64,000 nt of DNA, taken from the NCBI RefSeq assembly GCF_001278035.1, contig NZ_CP009452.1, forward strand, positions 3,815,501 to 3,879,500, written 5' to 3'. Under the pieces are notes generated by a model. It worked only from the letters and a program-made list of their open reading frames with translations. It was not told the DNA's origin and ran no database searches. The position numbers and the translations under genes were made by a program. The DNA is from Sphingopyxis sp. 113P3 (GTDB lineage Bacteria > Pseudomonadota > Alphaproteobacteria > Sphingomonadales > Sphingomonadaceae). Of the stretch, positions 27,277 through 36,255 are shown piece by piece. Each line of letters begins with the position of its first letter. Within the stretch, counting starts at the first letter, position 1.

Positions 27277-28139
27277 TAGCGACCGCGCATTCCGTCGAAG
27301 ACCTCGGCAAAGCTCGGCTGGTTGCTGTGGTCGACCCCCGAGCGTGCGGCCTCGATCACGAGAGGCTGCGGATGGCCGTGGAGCGATGCGATGATGAGCT
27401 GTTTCACCGTGTGATAGATTGCAGCATCGCTTTCGATCACCGTGCGCGCGCGGGCCGCAAACGGACCCACCAGGCCATAGGCGAGCAGCACGCCCAGGAA
27501 GGTGCCCACGAGCGCCGAACCGATCATCGCCCCCAGAATCTCGGGGGGTTTGTCGATCGAGCCCATCGTCTTGACCACCCCGAGGACCGCCGCGATGATT
27601 CCGAGCGCAGGGAGCGCGTCGGCGAGGCTCTGAAGCCCGTCGGCGGGCTTGATCGCGTGGTGGTGGTGGTTCTTCACCGCATTGTCCATCACCTCCTCGA
27701 CCGCATGAGGGTCGAGCGTGCCGGAGGAGACAACAACCAGGCGCAGCGTGTCGCAGATCAGATGGACGAGCGTCTGGTCCTTGAGCAGCTTGGGATATTG
27801 CTGGAAGAGCGGGGAGTTTGCCGGATCTTCGATATGCGGCTCTACCGCGACCGGCCCCTCGGTTCGCATCATCTTCATGAGCGTGGAAACAAGCAGAATG
27901 CAGTCGAGATAGTCGGACTTCTTGTAGGTCGGCCCCTTGAAGACCTTGCCGAGCCCGCCGCCAAGTGCCTTGAGGTCGCGGCCCGAATTGCCAATGATCA
28001 GCGAGCCGATCGCGGCGCCGCCGATGATCAACATCTCGTGCGGGAGCGCGTGCAGAACGGGTTCCAGATTACCCCCGGTCAGCGCGAAACCCCCGAAGAC
28101 CAGCAGGATCAGAACGACGATGCCGATGACGGGAAACAT
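27276..28139 (-). CDS. motA: MotA, flagellar stator protein
   Basis: Proton channel subunit of the stator; 287 residues with four transmembrane segments. The N-terminus is MFPVIGIVVLILLVFGGFAL, the third and fourth segments lie near 170-220 (GTFLGVLLAYGLVGPFAARA), and a large cytoplasmic loop lies between segments two and three. It is directly coupled to motB. The 90 bases back to flgL hold no recognised promoter, so it may be read from the flgB operon. Confidence 0.96.
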   Translation of the reverse strand: MFPVIGIVVLILLVFGGFALTGGNLEPVLHALPHEMLIIGGAAIGSLIIGNSGRDLKALGGGLGKVFKGPTYKKSDYLDCILLVSTLMKMMRTEGPVAVEPHIEDPANSPLFQQYPKLLKDQTLVHLICDTLRLVVVSSGTLDPHAVEEVMDNAVKNHHHHAIKPADGLQSLADALPALGIIAAVLGVVKTMGSIDKPPEILGAMIGSALVGTFLGVLLAYGLVGPFAARARTVIESDAAIYHTVKQLIIASLHGHPQPLVIEAARSGVDHSNQPSFAEVFDGMRGR

Positions 28140-28229
28140 GCAGGCTTCACTCCGGTCGGGGTCGGAACCCCAAAAAAACAGGCAGGCGTTTCGATGAGTA
28201 ACGACAGCGCGCGCGAAAACTTGAGGGCA

Positions 28230-29060
28230 TCAGCCCAAAATATCGAACAAGGTCTGGCGGTTGATCCGTGCAAAGGAGGCCTGGGCCGCCTCGAGCGTCA
28301 GATTCGTCGCGTGGAGCTGGGCAATCGCGACCGAGAGGTCGGTATCCTCGATCGTCGAGCGCTCGTCGGCAAGCACGATGTCGCGCGCTGCGAGCCCGTC
28401 GCCGATCCGTTCGAGCCGCCCGCCGGCAAGACCGACCGCCGCGCGCTGATCCGCCACATGCGTGATGCTGGCCGCCAGCGTACCGAGCGCGGCGTTGATC
28501 GCGCCCATATCCCCCGAAGCGATCGCCGCCGCGGCATCGCGCAGCCCGGTCGAGAGCGGGTTGTCGCCGACAACGAACGCCTCCGCGGCCGAGGGTACCG
28601 GCGCGAAGCTGATGTCGGCGTCGAAGCGCACGACCTTCGCAGCGCCCGGGGCAAACAGCGCCTCGCCGTTCGCATCGCGGCTTGCAGCGAGTCCGTCGAT
28701 CTCGTCGGCAATTCCCGCAAGCTCGGACGCGACGCTGGCGCGGTCCGCAGAGTTCATCGTCCCGCTCGCGGCCGAGAGGGCGAGTTCACGCGCGCGCACG
28801 AGCAGATTGCTGACCGAACCCAGCGCAGCATCGGCCTGCGACACCTGCGCGCTCGCGCTTGCAACATTGGCGGCCCAGGTCGTCGCGCTCGCCTGCGCGA
28901 TCCCGATCGTGGCGATGCGGCGTGCCGCGACGGGATCGTCCGAGGCGCGCTGCAGGCGCTTGCCACTCGACACCTGGATCTGAAGATCGTTGATCCTGTC
29001 GGCAAGTTGCGACTGGCGTGCAATTTCGCGCGTCATGCGATTGCCCGTGGCGTTGATCAT
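28230..29060 (-). CDS. flgL: FlgL, hook-filament junction protein (HAP3)
   Basis: Connects the hook to the filament; flagellin-like protein of 276 residues from the ATG at 29060 (MINATGNRMTREIARQSQLA). The N-terminal helices (LADRINDLQIQVSSGKRLQR) and the C-terminal RINRQTLFDILG match the family. The frame is open far upstream but the longer form would run through flgK. It follows flgK after 16 bases. Confidence 0.93.
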   Translation of the reverse strand: MINATGNRMTREIARQSQLADRINDLQIQVSSGKRLQRASDDPVAARRIATIGIAQASATTWAANVASASAQVSQADAALGSVSNLLVRARELALSAASGTMNSADRASVASELAGIADEIDGLAASRDANGEALFAPGAAKVVRFDADISFAPVPSAAEAFVVGDNPLSTGLRDAAAAIASGDMGAINAALGTLAASITHVADQRAAVGLAGGRLERIGDGLAARDIVLADERSTIEDTDLSVAIAQLHATNLTLEAAQASFARINRQTLFDILG

Positions 29061-29076
29061 GGGAGTCGCCTTTCCT

Positions 29077-30408
29077 TTAGATCGCGTTGAGCAGGGTTTG
29101 CATGGTCTCGCGCGCGACCTGGATCGTGCGTGCCGCGGCTGAATAAGCCTGCTGGAAGCGCAGCAGGTCGCCCGCTTCGCGATCGAGATCGATCTCGCTG
29201 ACGGCCGAGCGAGCGGCGTTTGCAGCATCGGCGCGGGTTGCAGCGGCGGCATCCTGCGCACGCGCCGAGGCCGTTGCCTGTGCCTGCGTGGCGAGGAACC
29301 CCGACCATCTGGCCTCGGGGTCGTTCGCTCCCCGCATGGCGCCGAGCGCAAGCATATTACCATTGCTGCCCGCCGCGTCCGCGGCGGCGACCTGATCAGG
29401 GGACAGCGCCGTGATGGCGAGGGTCGCGGCCGTGGCGCCGGTGAAGAGCGGCTCGCCGGAATTGCCGTTGGCGTCGATCCCTGCCTGATGCGCGGCGTTG
29501 AGCTGCCCCGCAAAATCGACTGCCATCGAGTCGAGTGCGACGCGCTGGTCGGCGACATGATTCGCCGCCTCGCTAAGCCCCGCAAGCGACCCCGTGGCAG
29601 TGTCGAGGGTCGCGCCGCCCTCAACGCTGAACGAGAGCCGGCCGTCAGCGCCGGTGGTCACCGCAATCCGGTGCACCTCGCCGCCTCCAACCAAGAGTTC
29701 GCCGCTCCCGGAGACGCGCAGCGTCGCCGCGCCGCGGTCGTCGAAACTCACAGAAACCCCGGCGTGGGCCGAGAGGGTGTCGAGCAGCCGGTCGCGTTCG
29801 TCGAGCAGGCTCGCCTCACCGGTCGAGCCGGGGCGCGCCTTGCGTAGACCGATATTGATCGCCTCCAGCGCGTCCAGATTGGCATTGAAGGTCTCGACTT
29901 CGCTTGCCGCGGCCCCGGCAATGCCGTCTGCCATATTGGAAAGCTGGCCCGCCGCCGTGCGAAAACCCGACGCGATATCGTCGGCGGCCTGCAGGAACTG
30001 GCTGCGCAGCGTCCGGTTCGCGGGGTCGGCTGTCAGCTGGTCGGCCGTCGTAAAAAGGCTGGTCAGCCCCGAGGCGATGCCGTTGGTATCATCGCTGAGC
30101 GCACTTTCGACCCGGTCCATCCAGGCGAGCCGCGCTGCTGTTCGCTCCGCACCGCCTGAAGAGATTCGCGCATCCTCGATCAGCCAGGCGTCGACCGAGC
30201 GACTGATGCCGTTGATGTCGACACCGCCGGGGCGAATGTTCCCTCTGACGAAAGGGGTGTCGCCGCCGGCCACCTGCGCCGCGCGCAATTGCAGCGTGCG
30301 CCGCGCATAGCCCGGCGATTGCGCATTGGCGATATTGTCGCCGATCGTCGCAAGCGCGGCCGAATAGGCGCGCAGCCCGCTGGCGCCGATGCCGAGCAGG
30401 TCGCTCAT
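29077..30408 (-). CDS. flgK: FlgK, hook-filament junction protein (HAP1)
   Basis: First hook-associated protein; 443 residues. The N-terminus MSDLLGIGASGLRAYSAALA, followed by IGDNIANAQSPGYARRTLQL, and the C-terminus RFQQAYSAAARTIQVARETM are characteristic. The start overlaps flgJ by four bases. Confidence 0.95.
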   Translation of the reverse strand: MSDLLGIGASGLRAYSAALATIGDNIANAQSPGYARRTLQLRAAQVAGGDTPFVRGNIRPGGVDINGISRSVDAWLIEDARISSGGAERTAARLAWMDRVESALSDDTNGIASGLTSLFTTADQLTADPANRTLRSQFLQAADDIASGFRTAAGQLSNMADGIAGAAASEVETFNANLDALEAINIGLRKARPGSTGEASLLDERDRLLDTLSAHAGVSVSFDDRGAATLRVSGSGELLVGGGEVHRIAVTTGADGRLSFSVEGGATLDTATGSLAGLSEAANHVADQRVALDSMAVDFAGQLNAAHQAGIDANGNSGEPLFTGATAATLAITALSPDQVAAADAAGSNGNMLALGAMRGANDPEARWSGFLATQAQATASARAQDAAAATRADAANAARSAVSEIDLDREAGDLLRFQQAYSAAARTIQVARETMQTLLNAI

Positions 30409-30743
30409 TGCACGCTCCCGCCTCGACCGGATGCGCTGCTCGGCGCGACCCGGGCGCGGAACTGCGCCTCGACCATCGAAGCGATTCCGAACTGGCGCAT
30501 CGACGCGATCGAATCGGCGGTGCGCGCATCGGCCATTTCCCGAAAATTCTCGGTCGCGCTCGACCCGAAGATATCATCTCCAAGCTTCGCCTGGCGCATC
30601 GACGCCATCAGCTGGCGGAGAATTACCGCTTCGAAGGCTTCGGCTGCCTTGCGCAGGCCATCCCCGCCGCCACCGGCAAGCTGGGGCGTGGCCGCGGCCG
30701 GAACGGCAGATAGCACGGGCTTTGAAATGGAGGTCGTCATCAT
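30405..30743 (-). CDS. flgJ: FlgJ, rod-capping protein (rod-binding domain only)
   Basis: Rod scaffolding protein, here 112 residues. It holds only the N-terminal rod-binding domain (LRKAAEAFEAVILRQLMASM, then DIFGSSATENFREMADARTA) and no C-terminal muramidase. A separate lytic transglycosylase gene at 37.7 kb may supply peptidoglycan cleavage. It begins on an ATGA overlap with flgI. Confidence 0.92.
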   Translation of the reverse strand: MMTTSISKPVLSAVPAAATPQLAGGGGDGLRKAAEAFEAVILRQLMASMRQAKLGDDIFGSSATENFREMADARTADSIASMRQFGIASMVEAQFRARVAPSSASGRGGSVQ

Positions 30744-31852
30744 ATGATCACCAGTTCGGCTGTGAGCGCGCCCGCTTGGGACAGCGCTTCGAGAATGGCA
30801 ACGAGGTCGCCCGGCGGAACGCCCATGCGATTGATCGCATCAACGAGCTCGGCAAGCGAGGCGGTGGGCTTCATCAGGAAGGCGGGGCGGTATTCCTCCG
30901 ACGCCTGGATGTCGCTCGAGGGCTCGATCGCCGTCTGGCCGCGGCTGAAGGGGGCAGGCTGCACCACCGTCGGCGATTCCTTGATCGACACGGTGAGCTT
31001 GCCCTGCGTGACGGCAGCCGTGCCGACGCGGACCGCGCCGTTGATCACGACGGTACCGGTCCGCGCGTTCACAATCACGCGCGCAGGCGGGTCGGCACGC
31101 ACAACGTCGAGATTCTCGACGAGCGAGACGAGCCGCATGCGGTCGTCCCCGCTGCCGCCGGCGCGGATCGATATGCTCGCGCCGTCGACCATCGTCGCAG
31201 CGCCTGGTCCGAGCGCGCCATTGATCGCGTCGGTGACGCGCTTCGCATTGGTTGCGTCGAACTGATGAAGGTTGAAGATCAGCCGGTCGCCATAGGCAAA
31301 GCCGGTATCGACCGCGCGCTCGATCGTCGCGCCGTTCGCGATGCGGCCGCTCGAGGGCACGTTGACCGTCAGTTTCGACCCGTCGGACGCGTCGACGCCG
31401 AGTCCCCCGATGACGAGGTTGCCCTGTGCCATCGCATAAATCTGTCCGTCGGCACCATAGAGCGGCGCGAGAACGAGCGTCCCGCCGCGCAGGCTCTTTG
31501 CCTTGCCGATCGCCGAGACAGTGACGTCGAGCCGTTGACCGGGCTTTGCGAACGCGGGCAGCTCGGCGGTAATCATGACCGCGGCTGCGTTCTTGAGCGC
31601 AGGATTGACCCCTGGCGGCAGCGTAAGACCGAAGCGCGAAACTGCGCCCTTCATTCCGAGCGTCGAATAATCGAGGCTGTCGTCGCCCGTGCCCGCAAGC
31701 CCGACGACGATGCCGTACCCGGTAAGCTGGTTCGAACGCATGCCCTGGAACTGGCCCATATCCTTGATCCGCGCCGCCGAGGCGGGGGCGGTCAGGCCGA
31801 GGCCCGCGACGAGGAGGGCAAGAAGGAAGAGAAGGATGGAACGCTGGGTCAC
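30740..31852 (-). CDS. flgI: FlgI, flagellar P-ring protein
   Basis: Periplasmic bushing around the rod. The GTG at 31852 was chosen: GAGGA lies eight bases ahead and the product (370 residues) opens with a normal signal peptide, VTQRSILLFLLALLVAGLGL, cleaved after APASA. The mature protein starts ARIKDMGQFQGMRSNQLTGY, the typical FlgI N-terminus. The C-terminal FLMKPTASLAELVDAINRMG is also conserved. Confidence 0.94.
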   Translation of the reverse strand: MTQRSILLFLLALLVAGLGLTAPASAARIKDMGQFQGMRSNQLTGYGIVVGLAGTGDDSLDYSTLGMKGAVSRFGLTLPPGVNPALKNAAAVMITAELPAFAKPGQRLDVTVSAIGKAKSLRGGTLVLAPLYGADGQIYAMAQGNLVIGGLGVDASDGSKLTVNVPSSGRIANGATIERAVDTGFAYGDRLIFNLHQFDATNAKRVTDAINGALGPGAATMVDGASISIRAGGSGDDRMRLVSLVENLDVVRADPPARVIVNARTGTVVINGAVRVGTAAVTQGKLTVSIKESPTVVQPAPFSRGQTAIEPSSDIQASEEYRPAFLMKPTASLAELVDAINRMGVPPGDLVAILEALSQAGALTAELVII

Positions 31853-31872
31853 AATATCGGTCCTCGAAAGCG

Positions 31873-32532
31873 TCAGAAGGGGCTGATGATGGAGAAGAAG
31901 CGCTGCAGCCATCCCTGGCGGCTGGCACGAGCGATCTCACCCTTGCCGACGTACCGGATGTTGGCATCGGCGACGCGCGTCGAAGCGACCCGATTATCGG
32001 GGCCGATATCGATCGCGCGGATCAGTCCCGAGATCTGGACACGTTCATCGCCGCGGTTGAGAGTGAGCAGCTTCTCGCCCTTCACCAGCATCGTGCCATT
32101 CGGATAGACTTCGGCTATCGTCACGCTGATCTCGCCAGCAAGCTGGTTCGACTGCGAGGCTTCGCCCTTCCCCTTGAATTGGTTGCTGCCACCCATGCCG
32201 ATGTCGCTGGGCGAGAAAAGCGAGAGGGGGCCTGTGCTCGGCGGGGTGAGACCAAGGCTGCCCCCGCGCTGCGTACCAGCCGCATTGCTTTTCGATGCAA
32301 CGGTGCGCTCGACGAGCTGGATGGTGACAATGTCGCCGACCCGCCCGGCGCGGCCGCCCGAGGTGAGCGCGACATAGCCCCCCTGGAAGATCGCCCCGTT
32401 CGGCGGCGGCGGCGCCGCTGGAGCTGGCGCGGTCGCTGCGAAGGCGTCCTCGGGGATCTTGTCCTTGGCGCCTGCACCATGCGGCGCGGCGGCGAGCGCG
32501 AGGATCAGCGCGCTAGAGAGTCTGCGTCGCAT
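31873..32532 (-). CDS. flgH: FlgH, flagellar L-ring protein lacking a lipobox
   Basis: Outer-membrane ring around the rod, 219 residues. The FlgH core is clear (NQFKGKGEASQSNQLAGEIS, VLPNG-type turn as VYPNGTMLVKGEK, DERVQISGLIRAIDIGPDN). Canonical FlgH is a lipoprotein, but this protein contains no cysteine at all. The N-terminus MRRRLSSALILALAAAPHGA looks like a type I signal cleaved near GAGA-KD. An in-frame TGA just upstream rules out a longer form with a lipobox. It overlaps flgG by 20 bases. Confidence 0.93.
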   Translation of the reverse strand: MRRRLSSALILALAAAPHGAGAKDKIPEDAFAATAPAPAAPPPPNGAIFQGGYVALTSGGRAGRVGDIVTIQLVERTVASKSNAAGTQRGGSLGLTPPSTGPLSLFSPSDIGMGGSNQFKGKGEASQSNQLAGEISVTIAEVYPNGTMLVKGEKLLTLNRGDERVQISGLIRAIDIGPDNRVASTRVADANIRYVGKGEIARASRQGWLQRFFSIISPF

Positions 32533-33301
32533 TTTTCATCATCTCGTCAGTGGCCTGGATCATCTTCGAATTGACCTCATAGGCGCGCTGGGTCTCGATC
32601 ATGTCGACGAGCTCCTCGACGACGTTGACATTCGATCCCTCGAGCATCCCGCCGCGCAGGAAGCCGCGCCCTTCCTCGCCGGCGGCGCCGACCTGCGGCG
32701 CACCCGAGGCGGCGGTCTCGACGAGCAGATTGTCGCCGATCGCCTGCATGCCCGAAGGATTGGCAAAGCGTGCAAGCTCGATACGGCCAAGTTCGACCGC
32801 GTCGCCCTGACCCGGCACCATCGCCGAAACGGTACCGTCGGTGCCGACCGAAATTGCGGTTGCATCCTCGGGAACCTGGATCTGCGGGATCAGCGGCTTG
32901 CCGTCCGACGTCACGATCGTCCCGTCGGGCGCGCGGTTGAAGTTGCCCGCCCGGGTGTAACCGATACGCCCGTCGGGCATCTGGACCTGAAAGAAGCCCG
33001 CGCCGTCGATCGCCATGTCGAGCGCATTTCCGGTCGTGGCGAAGCTGCCCTGCGTGTCGACGCGCGACGTGCCGGCGAGTTCGACGCCCGTGCCGAGGTT
33101 GAGGCCCGTTGCATAGCGGTTGTCGGCCGCCGAGGTCGCGCCTGGCTGGGTCATCATCTGATACGACAGGGTTTCGAAATTGGCGCGATCGCGCTTGAAG
33201 CCAGTCGTATTCACGTTGGCGAGGTTGTTCGCGATCACCTGCATCCGGAAGCTCTGGGCATCCAGTCCGGTTCGCGCGACATGTAGGGCACCGAAGCTCA
33301 T
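32513..33301 (-). CDS. flgG: FlgG, distal rod protein
   Basis: Distal rod subunit, 262 residues, full length. The N-terminus MSFGALHVARTGLDAQSFRM and the rod/hook motif NNLANVNTTGFKRDRANFET are present. The C-terminal EGSNVNVVEELVDMIETQRA is followed by YEVNSKMIQATDEMMKNAT. Confidence 0.97.
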   Translation of the reverse strand: MSFGALHVARTGLDAQSFRMQVIANNLANVNTTGFKRDRANFETLSYQMMTQPGATSAADNRYATGLNLGTGVELAGTSRVDTQGSFATTGNALDMAIDGAGFFQVQMPDGRIGYTRAGNFNRAPDGTIVTSDGKPLIPQIQVPEDATAISVGTDGTVSAMVPGQGDAVELGRIELARFANPSGMQAIGDNLLVETAASGAPQVGAAGEEGRGFLRGGMLEGSNVNVVEELVDMIETQRAYEVNSKMIQATDEMMKNATQTL

Positions 33302-33312
33302 TCATTGTCTCC

Positions 33313-34056
33313 TTAACGGGGAAGCTGCATCAGATTGGCGGTCGCGCTATCCATGTCGCGCGCGTCACTGATCAGCTTGAGCTGTGAATCCCAGCTCTTG
33401 CTCGCCTCGATCATCTCGACGAGCGCAGTCGTCGCGGTGACGTTCGAGCCTTCAAGCGAGCCCGTGACGAGCCGCGCTTCGGGATCGTCGGGCAGGATGC
33501 CGCCGTTCCGCACGCGAAACAGCCCGTCGAGGCCCTTGACGATGTCCGAGCCTGCGGGGCTCGCGATACGCAGCCGGTCGACCTGCTGCGGATTTTCAGG
33601 ATCGCCGCCCGCGGGCACGACCCAGACGCGCCCCTCTTCGTCGATCTTGACCGCATCGGCGGCGGGAATCGTGATCGGCCCCTGCGCCCCCTGAACCGGG
33701 TGGCCGTCGCCGGTGGCGAGAAGGCCCGACGCCCCGATCATCAGATCGCCGCGCCGCGTATAGCTCTCTTCGCCGTTCGGCGCCTGGACGACCAGCATCG
33801 CGTCGCCGCGCAGCGCGACGTCGAGATCGCGCCCGGTCGCGGCGATCGTGCCGGCACGCATGTCGGCGCCGACCACTTCTTCCGACGACACCGCGCGCCC
33901 GCCGATCCCGCTGCCCTGCAACCAGATCGTCTGCGCCTCCGCGATTTCGCCGCGAAAGCCCGGCGTGTTGACGTTGGCAAGATTGTTGGCGATCGCCGTC
34001 TGCCGGGCCATGCTGCCCCGCATCGCGGTAAGGCTGGTATAGATGACGCGGTCCAT
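33313..34056 (-). CDS. flgF: FlgF, proximal rod protein
   Basis: Proximal rod subunit, 247 residues. The start MDRVIYTSLTAMRGSMARQT and motif IANNLANVNTPGFRGEIAEA are typical. The C-terminus has EGSNVTATTALVEMIEASKS, with Trp rather than the usual aromatic/polar pattern after it. It lies 11 bases from flgG and 32 from flgE. Confidence 0.95.
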   Translation of the reverse strand: MDRVIYTSLTAMRGSMARQTAIANNLANVNTPGFRGEIAEAQTIWLQGSGIGGRAVSSEEVVGADMRAGTIAATGRDLDVALRGDAMLVVQAPNGEESYTRRGDLMIGASGLLATGDGHPVQGAQGPITIPAADAVKIDEEGRVWVVPAGGDPENPQQVDRLRIASPAGSDIVKGLDGLFRVRNGGILPDDPEARLVTGSLEGSNVTATTALVEMIEASKSWDSQLKLISDARDMDSATANLMQLPR

Positions 34057-34088
34057 GATCGGGCTCCGGGCAGACGGCTAGATGCCGG

Positions 34089-34916
34089 TCAATTCATGTT
34101 GATGACGGTCTTGGTCAGCGCCGAGGCGCCTTCGATCGCCTTCGCGTTGGCCTGGAAATTGCGCTGCGCGGCGATCAGCATCACCAGCTCCTCGGTGATA
34201 TCGACGTTCGACCGCTCGATGGCGCCCGAGCGCACCGCGCCCATCGAGCCGCTGCCCGGCGAATCGATCACCGGCTGGCCGCTTTCGCCCGTCGACTGCC
34301 AGTGCGCGTCGCCAATGGGACGCAGCCCTTCGGTGGCCGGAAAGGACGCCATTGCGACCTTGCCCAGCGTCTGTTCCGATCCGTCGGCGAAGGTCGCGGT
34401 GACGAGGCCGTCGGTCCCAACCGAAACGTTGACCAGCGCGGCATCGGGATTGTCGGGCGATGCCTTCGGAATCACCAGGTCATAGGCAGCGCCGAGGGTG
34501 CGGTCGGTAACATTGCCGTCGGCGTCAACCGGCAGCAGCTGCAGCGTCGATCCGATCGTGTCGACGACGCGCCCATCCTCGAGCGGCGTAAAGGCGCCGT
34601 TGCGCGAATAGGTGACCGCGTTCGAGGGGGGTGCACCCTTGACGACGAAAAAGCCCTCACCCACGATCGCCATGTCGAGGGTCTTCTCGCTCGTTTCGTA
34701 CGAGCCCTGCGTGAACTGCTGGGTAATGCCGTTGAGGCGCGTGCCCTGTCCCGCGACGGTCCGGGTCGACTGGTTCGGCGAGGAGGCAAAAATGTCGCCG
34801 AACTGGGCAGCGCTGCGCTTGAAACCGATCGAGCCGGCATTGGCGATATTGTTCGAGATGACCGACATTTCGGTCTGGGCGCCCTTGAGGCCCGAAAGCG
34901 ACGTATAGAATGACAT
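34089..34916 (-). CDS. flgE: FlgE, hook protein, compact form
   Basis: Hook subunit by gene order and by its N-terminus (MSFYTSLSGLKGAQTEMSVI, then NNIANAGSIGFKRSAAQFGD) and C-terminus (ERSNVDITEELVMLIAAQRN). The ATG at 34916 gives 275 residues, well below the roughly 400 common for FlgE, so the outer D2-type domain appears to be missing or minimal. It is longer than typical rod proteins and sits directly after flgD, which supports the hook call over another rod protein. Confidence 0.88.
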   Translation of the reverse strand: MSFYTSLSGLKGAQTEMSVISNNIANAGSIGFKRSAAQFGDIFASSPNQSTRTVAGQGTRLNGITQQFTQGSYETSEKTLDMAIVGEGFFVVKGAPPSNAVTYSRNGAFTPLEDGRVVDTIGSTLQLLPVDADGNVTDRTLGAAYDLVIPKASPDNPDAALVNVSVGTDGLVTATFADGSEQTLGKVAMASFPATEGLRPIGDAHWQSTGESGQPVIDSPGSGSMGAVRSGAIERSNVDITEELVMLIAAQRNFQANAKAIEGASALTKTVINMN

Positions 34917-34920
34917 GGTC

Positions 34921-35226
34921 TTATCCTTCCTGGGTGGATGCGGGGGCCGGCGCGGCCGGGGTATTTGCGCGAATTTCCTCGAGCAGCGCGGTCTGCGCCC
35001 GAAGCTGGTCGGAAATCTGCTGAAGCGTCGCATTGGTCTCCGAAATGCCCGCGAGGCTGGAGAATTGCGCCATCTGCGCGACCATCTGCTGGTTATCGAC
35101 CGGGTTGAACGGGTCCTGCTGCGAAAGCTGCGCGGTCATCAGGCGCAGGAAATCGCTCTGCCCCATCTGCTGCACGCTCGTGGTCGTCGGTGCGGGCGAG
35201 CCGCCGGTTATCGCGTTTATTGCCAT
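34921..35226 (-). CDS. flgD: FlgD, hook-capping protein, short form
   Basis: Hook cap scaffold. At 101 residues it keeps only the conserved N-terminal FlgD domain (MGQSDFLRLMTAQLSQQDPF, NPVDNQQMVAQMAQFSSLAG) and ends in an Ala/Pro tail. The Ig-like and tudor-like C-terminal domains present in enterobacterial FlgD (about 230 residues) are absent. The stop is genuine in this sequence, with flgE starting five bases later. Confidence 0.93.
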   Translation of the reverse strand: MAINAITGGSPAPTTTSVQQMGQSDFLRLMTAQLSQQDPFNPVDNQQMVAQMAQFSSLAGISETNATLQQISDQLRAQTALLEEIRANTPAAPAPASTQEG

Positions 35227-35228
35227 GA

Positions 35229-35630
35229 TTATTGCCCCAACCGCAGCGTTTCGTTGATCAGGCTCTTTGCGGTGTCGAGGACCTGAACATTGTTCTGATA
35301 CTGGCGCGAGGTTTCGACCATCTCGACCAGCTCGGCAGCGCTATCGACCGCGGCTTCCCAGACGTTTCCCTCGGCATCGGCAAGCGGATTGTCGGGATCG
35401 TGCCGCTTCGATGGCGCCATCTTCGACGTCACCACCTGGTCGACCGCAACGGTTGCGCGGCCAGCCCCGTCCATCACGGTGCGAAACACGGGCTTCATCG
35501 AGCGATAGGCGCCTGCCTCGCTGCCCGCGACGGTACCGGCGTTGGCCAGGTTCGAGGCGGTGGTGTTGAGGCGGACGAGCTGCGCGGACATGGCGCGGCC
35601 GCTGATGTCGAAGATCGAGAGGTTCGCCAT
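35229..35630 (-). CDS. flgC: FlgC, proximal rod protein
   Basis: Rod subunit, 133 residues from the ATG at 35630, which is better spaced from GGGAGAG than the GTG two codons upstream. It has SIFDISGRAMSAQLVRLNTT, then ASNLANAGTVAGSEAGAYRS, and the C-terminal VEMVETSRQYQNNVQVLDTA typical of FlgC. Confidence 0.95.
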   Translation of the reverse strand: MANLSIFDISGRAMSAQLVRLNTTASNLANAGTVAGSEAGAYRSMKPVFRTVMDGAGRATVAVDQVVTSKMAPSKRHDPDNPLADAEGNVWEAAVDSAAELVEMVETSRQYQNNVQVLDTAKSLINETLRLGQ

Positions 35631-35632
35631 CG

Positions 35633-35971
35633 TCACTCTCCCTTGAGCGCGCGCGTCAATGTGCCGATGCGTCCCTGCAGAAAGGCGAGGCTGGAGCGAT
35701 AGGCGAGCGCATTTTCAGCAAAGGCTGTCTGTTCGGTCGCCATTTCGACCGTATTGCCGTCGAGCGATGACTGGACCGGGACGCGATACTGGATCGCGGC
35801 CTCGGTCGATGCCCCATCCTGCGCAAGATCGAGCGCTTTCGCAAAATCGAGGTCGCGGGCCTTGTAATTGGGCGTGGCGGCATTGGCGATGTTCGAGGCG
35901 AGCATCATCATGCGCTGGTTGCGCAGCTGGAGCGCCGTCGCATGCAGGCCGAAGAGCTTTTCGGATGCCAT
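35633..35971 (-). CDS. flgB: FlgB, proximal rod protein
   Basis: First gene of the leftward flgBCDEFGHIJKL operon. The ATG at 35971 has a strong AGGAAGGA site and gives 112 residues (MASEKLFGLHATALQLRNQR, MMLASNIANAATPNYKARDL). A sigma-54 promoter lies about 85 bases upstream on the same strand. Confidence 0.93.
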   Translation of the reverse strand: MASEKLFGLHATALQLRNQRMMMLASNIANAATPNYKARDLDFAKALDLAQDGASTEAAIQYRVPVQSSLDGNTVEMATEQTAFAENALAYRSSLAFLQGRIGTLTRALKGE

Positions 35972-36051
35972 TGTCCATTCCTTCCTTTCGCCGCTGCTTG
36001 CGGCCGGCGGCTGCCGGCGCGAGGCACGCGGAAAAATCACGGGGGACGTTA

Positions 36052-36067
36052 TGCAATCGCCATGCCA
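36052..36067 (-). promoter_or_regulatory. Predicted sigma-54 promoter of the flgB operon
   Basis: The minus strand reads TGGCATGGCGATTGCA, with GG and GC separated by exactly ten bases. It faces flgB and is one of a divergent pair with the promoter of flgA 135 bases away. Confidence 0.85.
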
Positions 36068-36200
36068 AATTGGCTTAGCGACGGATTTCTTTGCCTTTCC
36101 GGCCGGCGCGAGGGGGTCCTTGCAACGCCCCCACACGCCCTCGTCAAAAGATTGACAATGCCCGTTCCGCGACCTCGTCCGCCCCGCCGGAAACCGGGAT

Positions 36201-36216
36201 TGGCACGCATCCTGCA
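36201..36216 (+). promoter_or_regulatory. Predicted sigma-54 promoter of flgA
   Basis: TGGCACGCATCCTGCA has the GG-N10-GC arrangement and a perfect TGGCACG upstream half. It lies 40 bases before the flgA start and is divergent from the flgB promoter. Activator sites shared by the two would be expected in the 36.07-36.20 kb gap. Confidence 0.85.
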
Positions 36217-36255
36217 ACCCTCTCGGCGACCATTTGGGCCACAGGAGATGAAACC

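Noticed and set aside
28158..28178. GGGG-N6-CCCC hairpin beside seven A's between flgL and motA
   Set aside because: On the minus strand, where transcription runs, the T-tract comes before the hairpin. It cannot act as an intrinsic terminator for flgL; on the plus strand an A-tract follows.
27261..29090. Plus-strand open frame of about 600 codons opposite motA and flgL
   Set aside because: Antisense to clear flagellar genes; its product shows only charged, low-complexity sequence.
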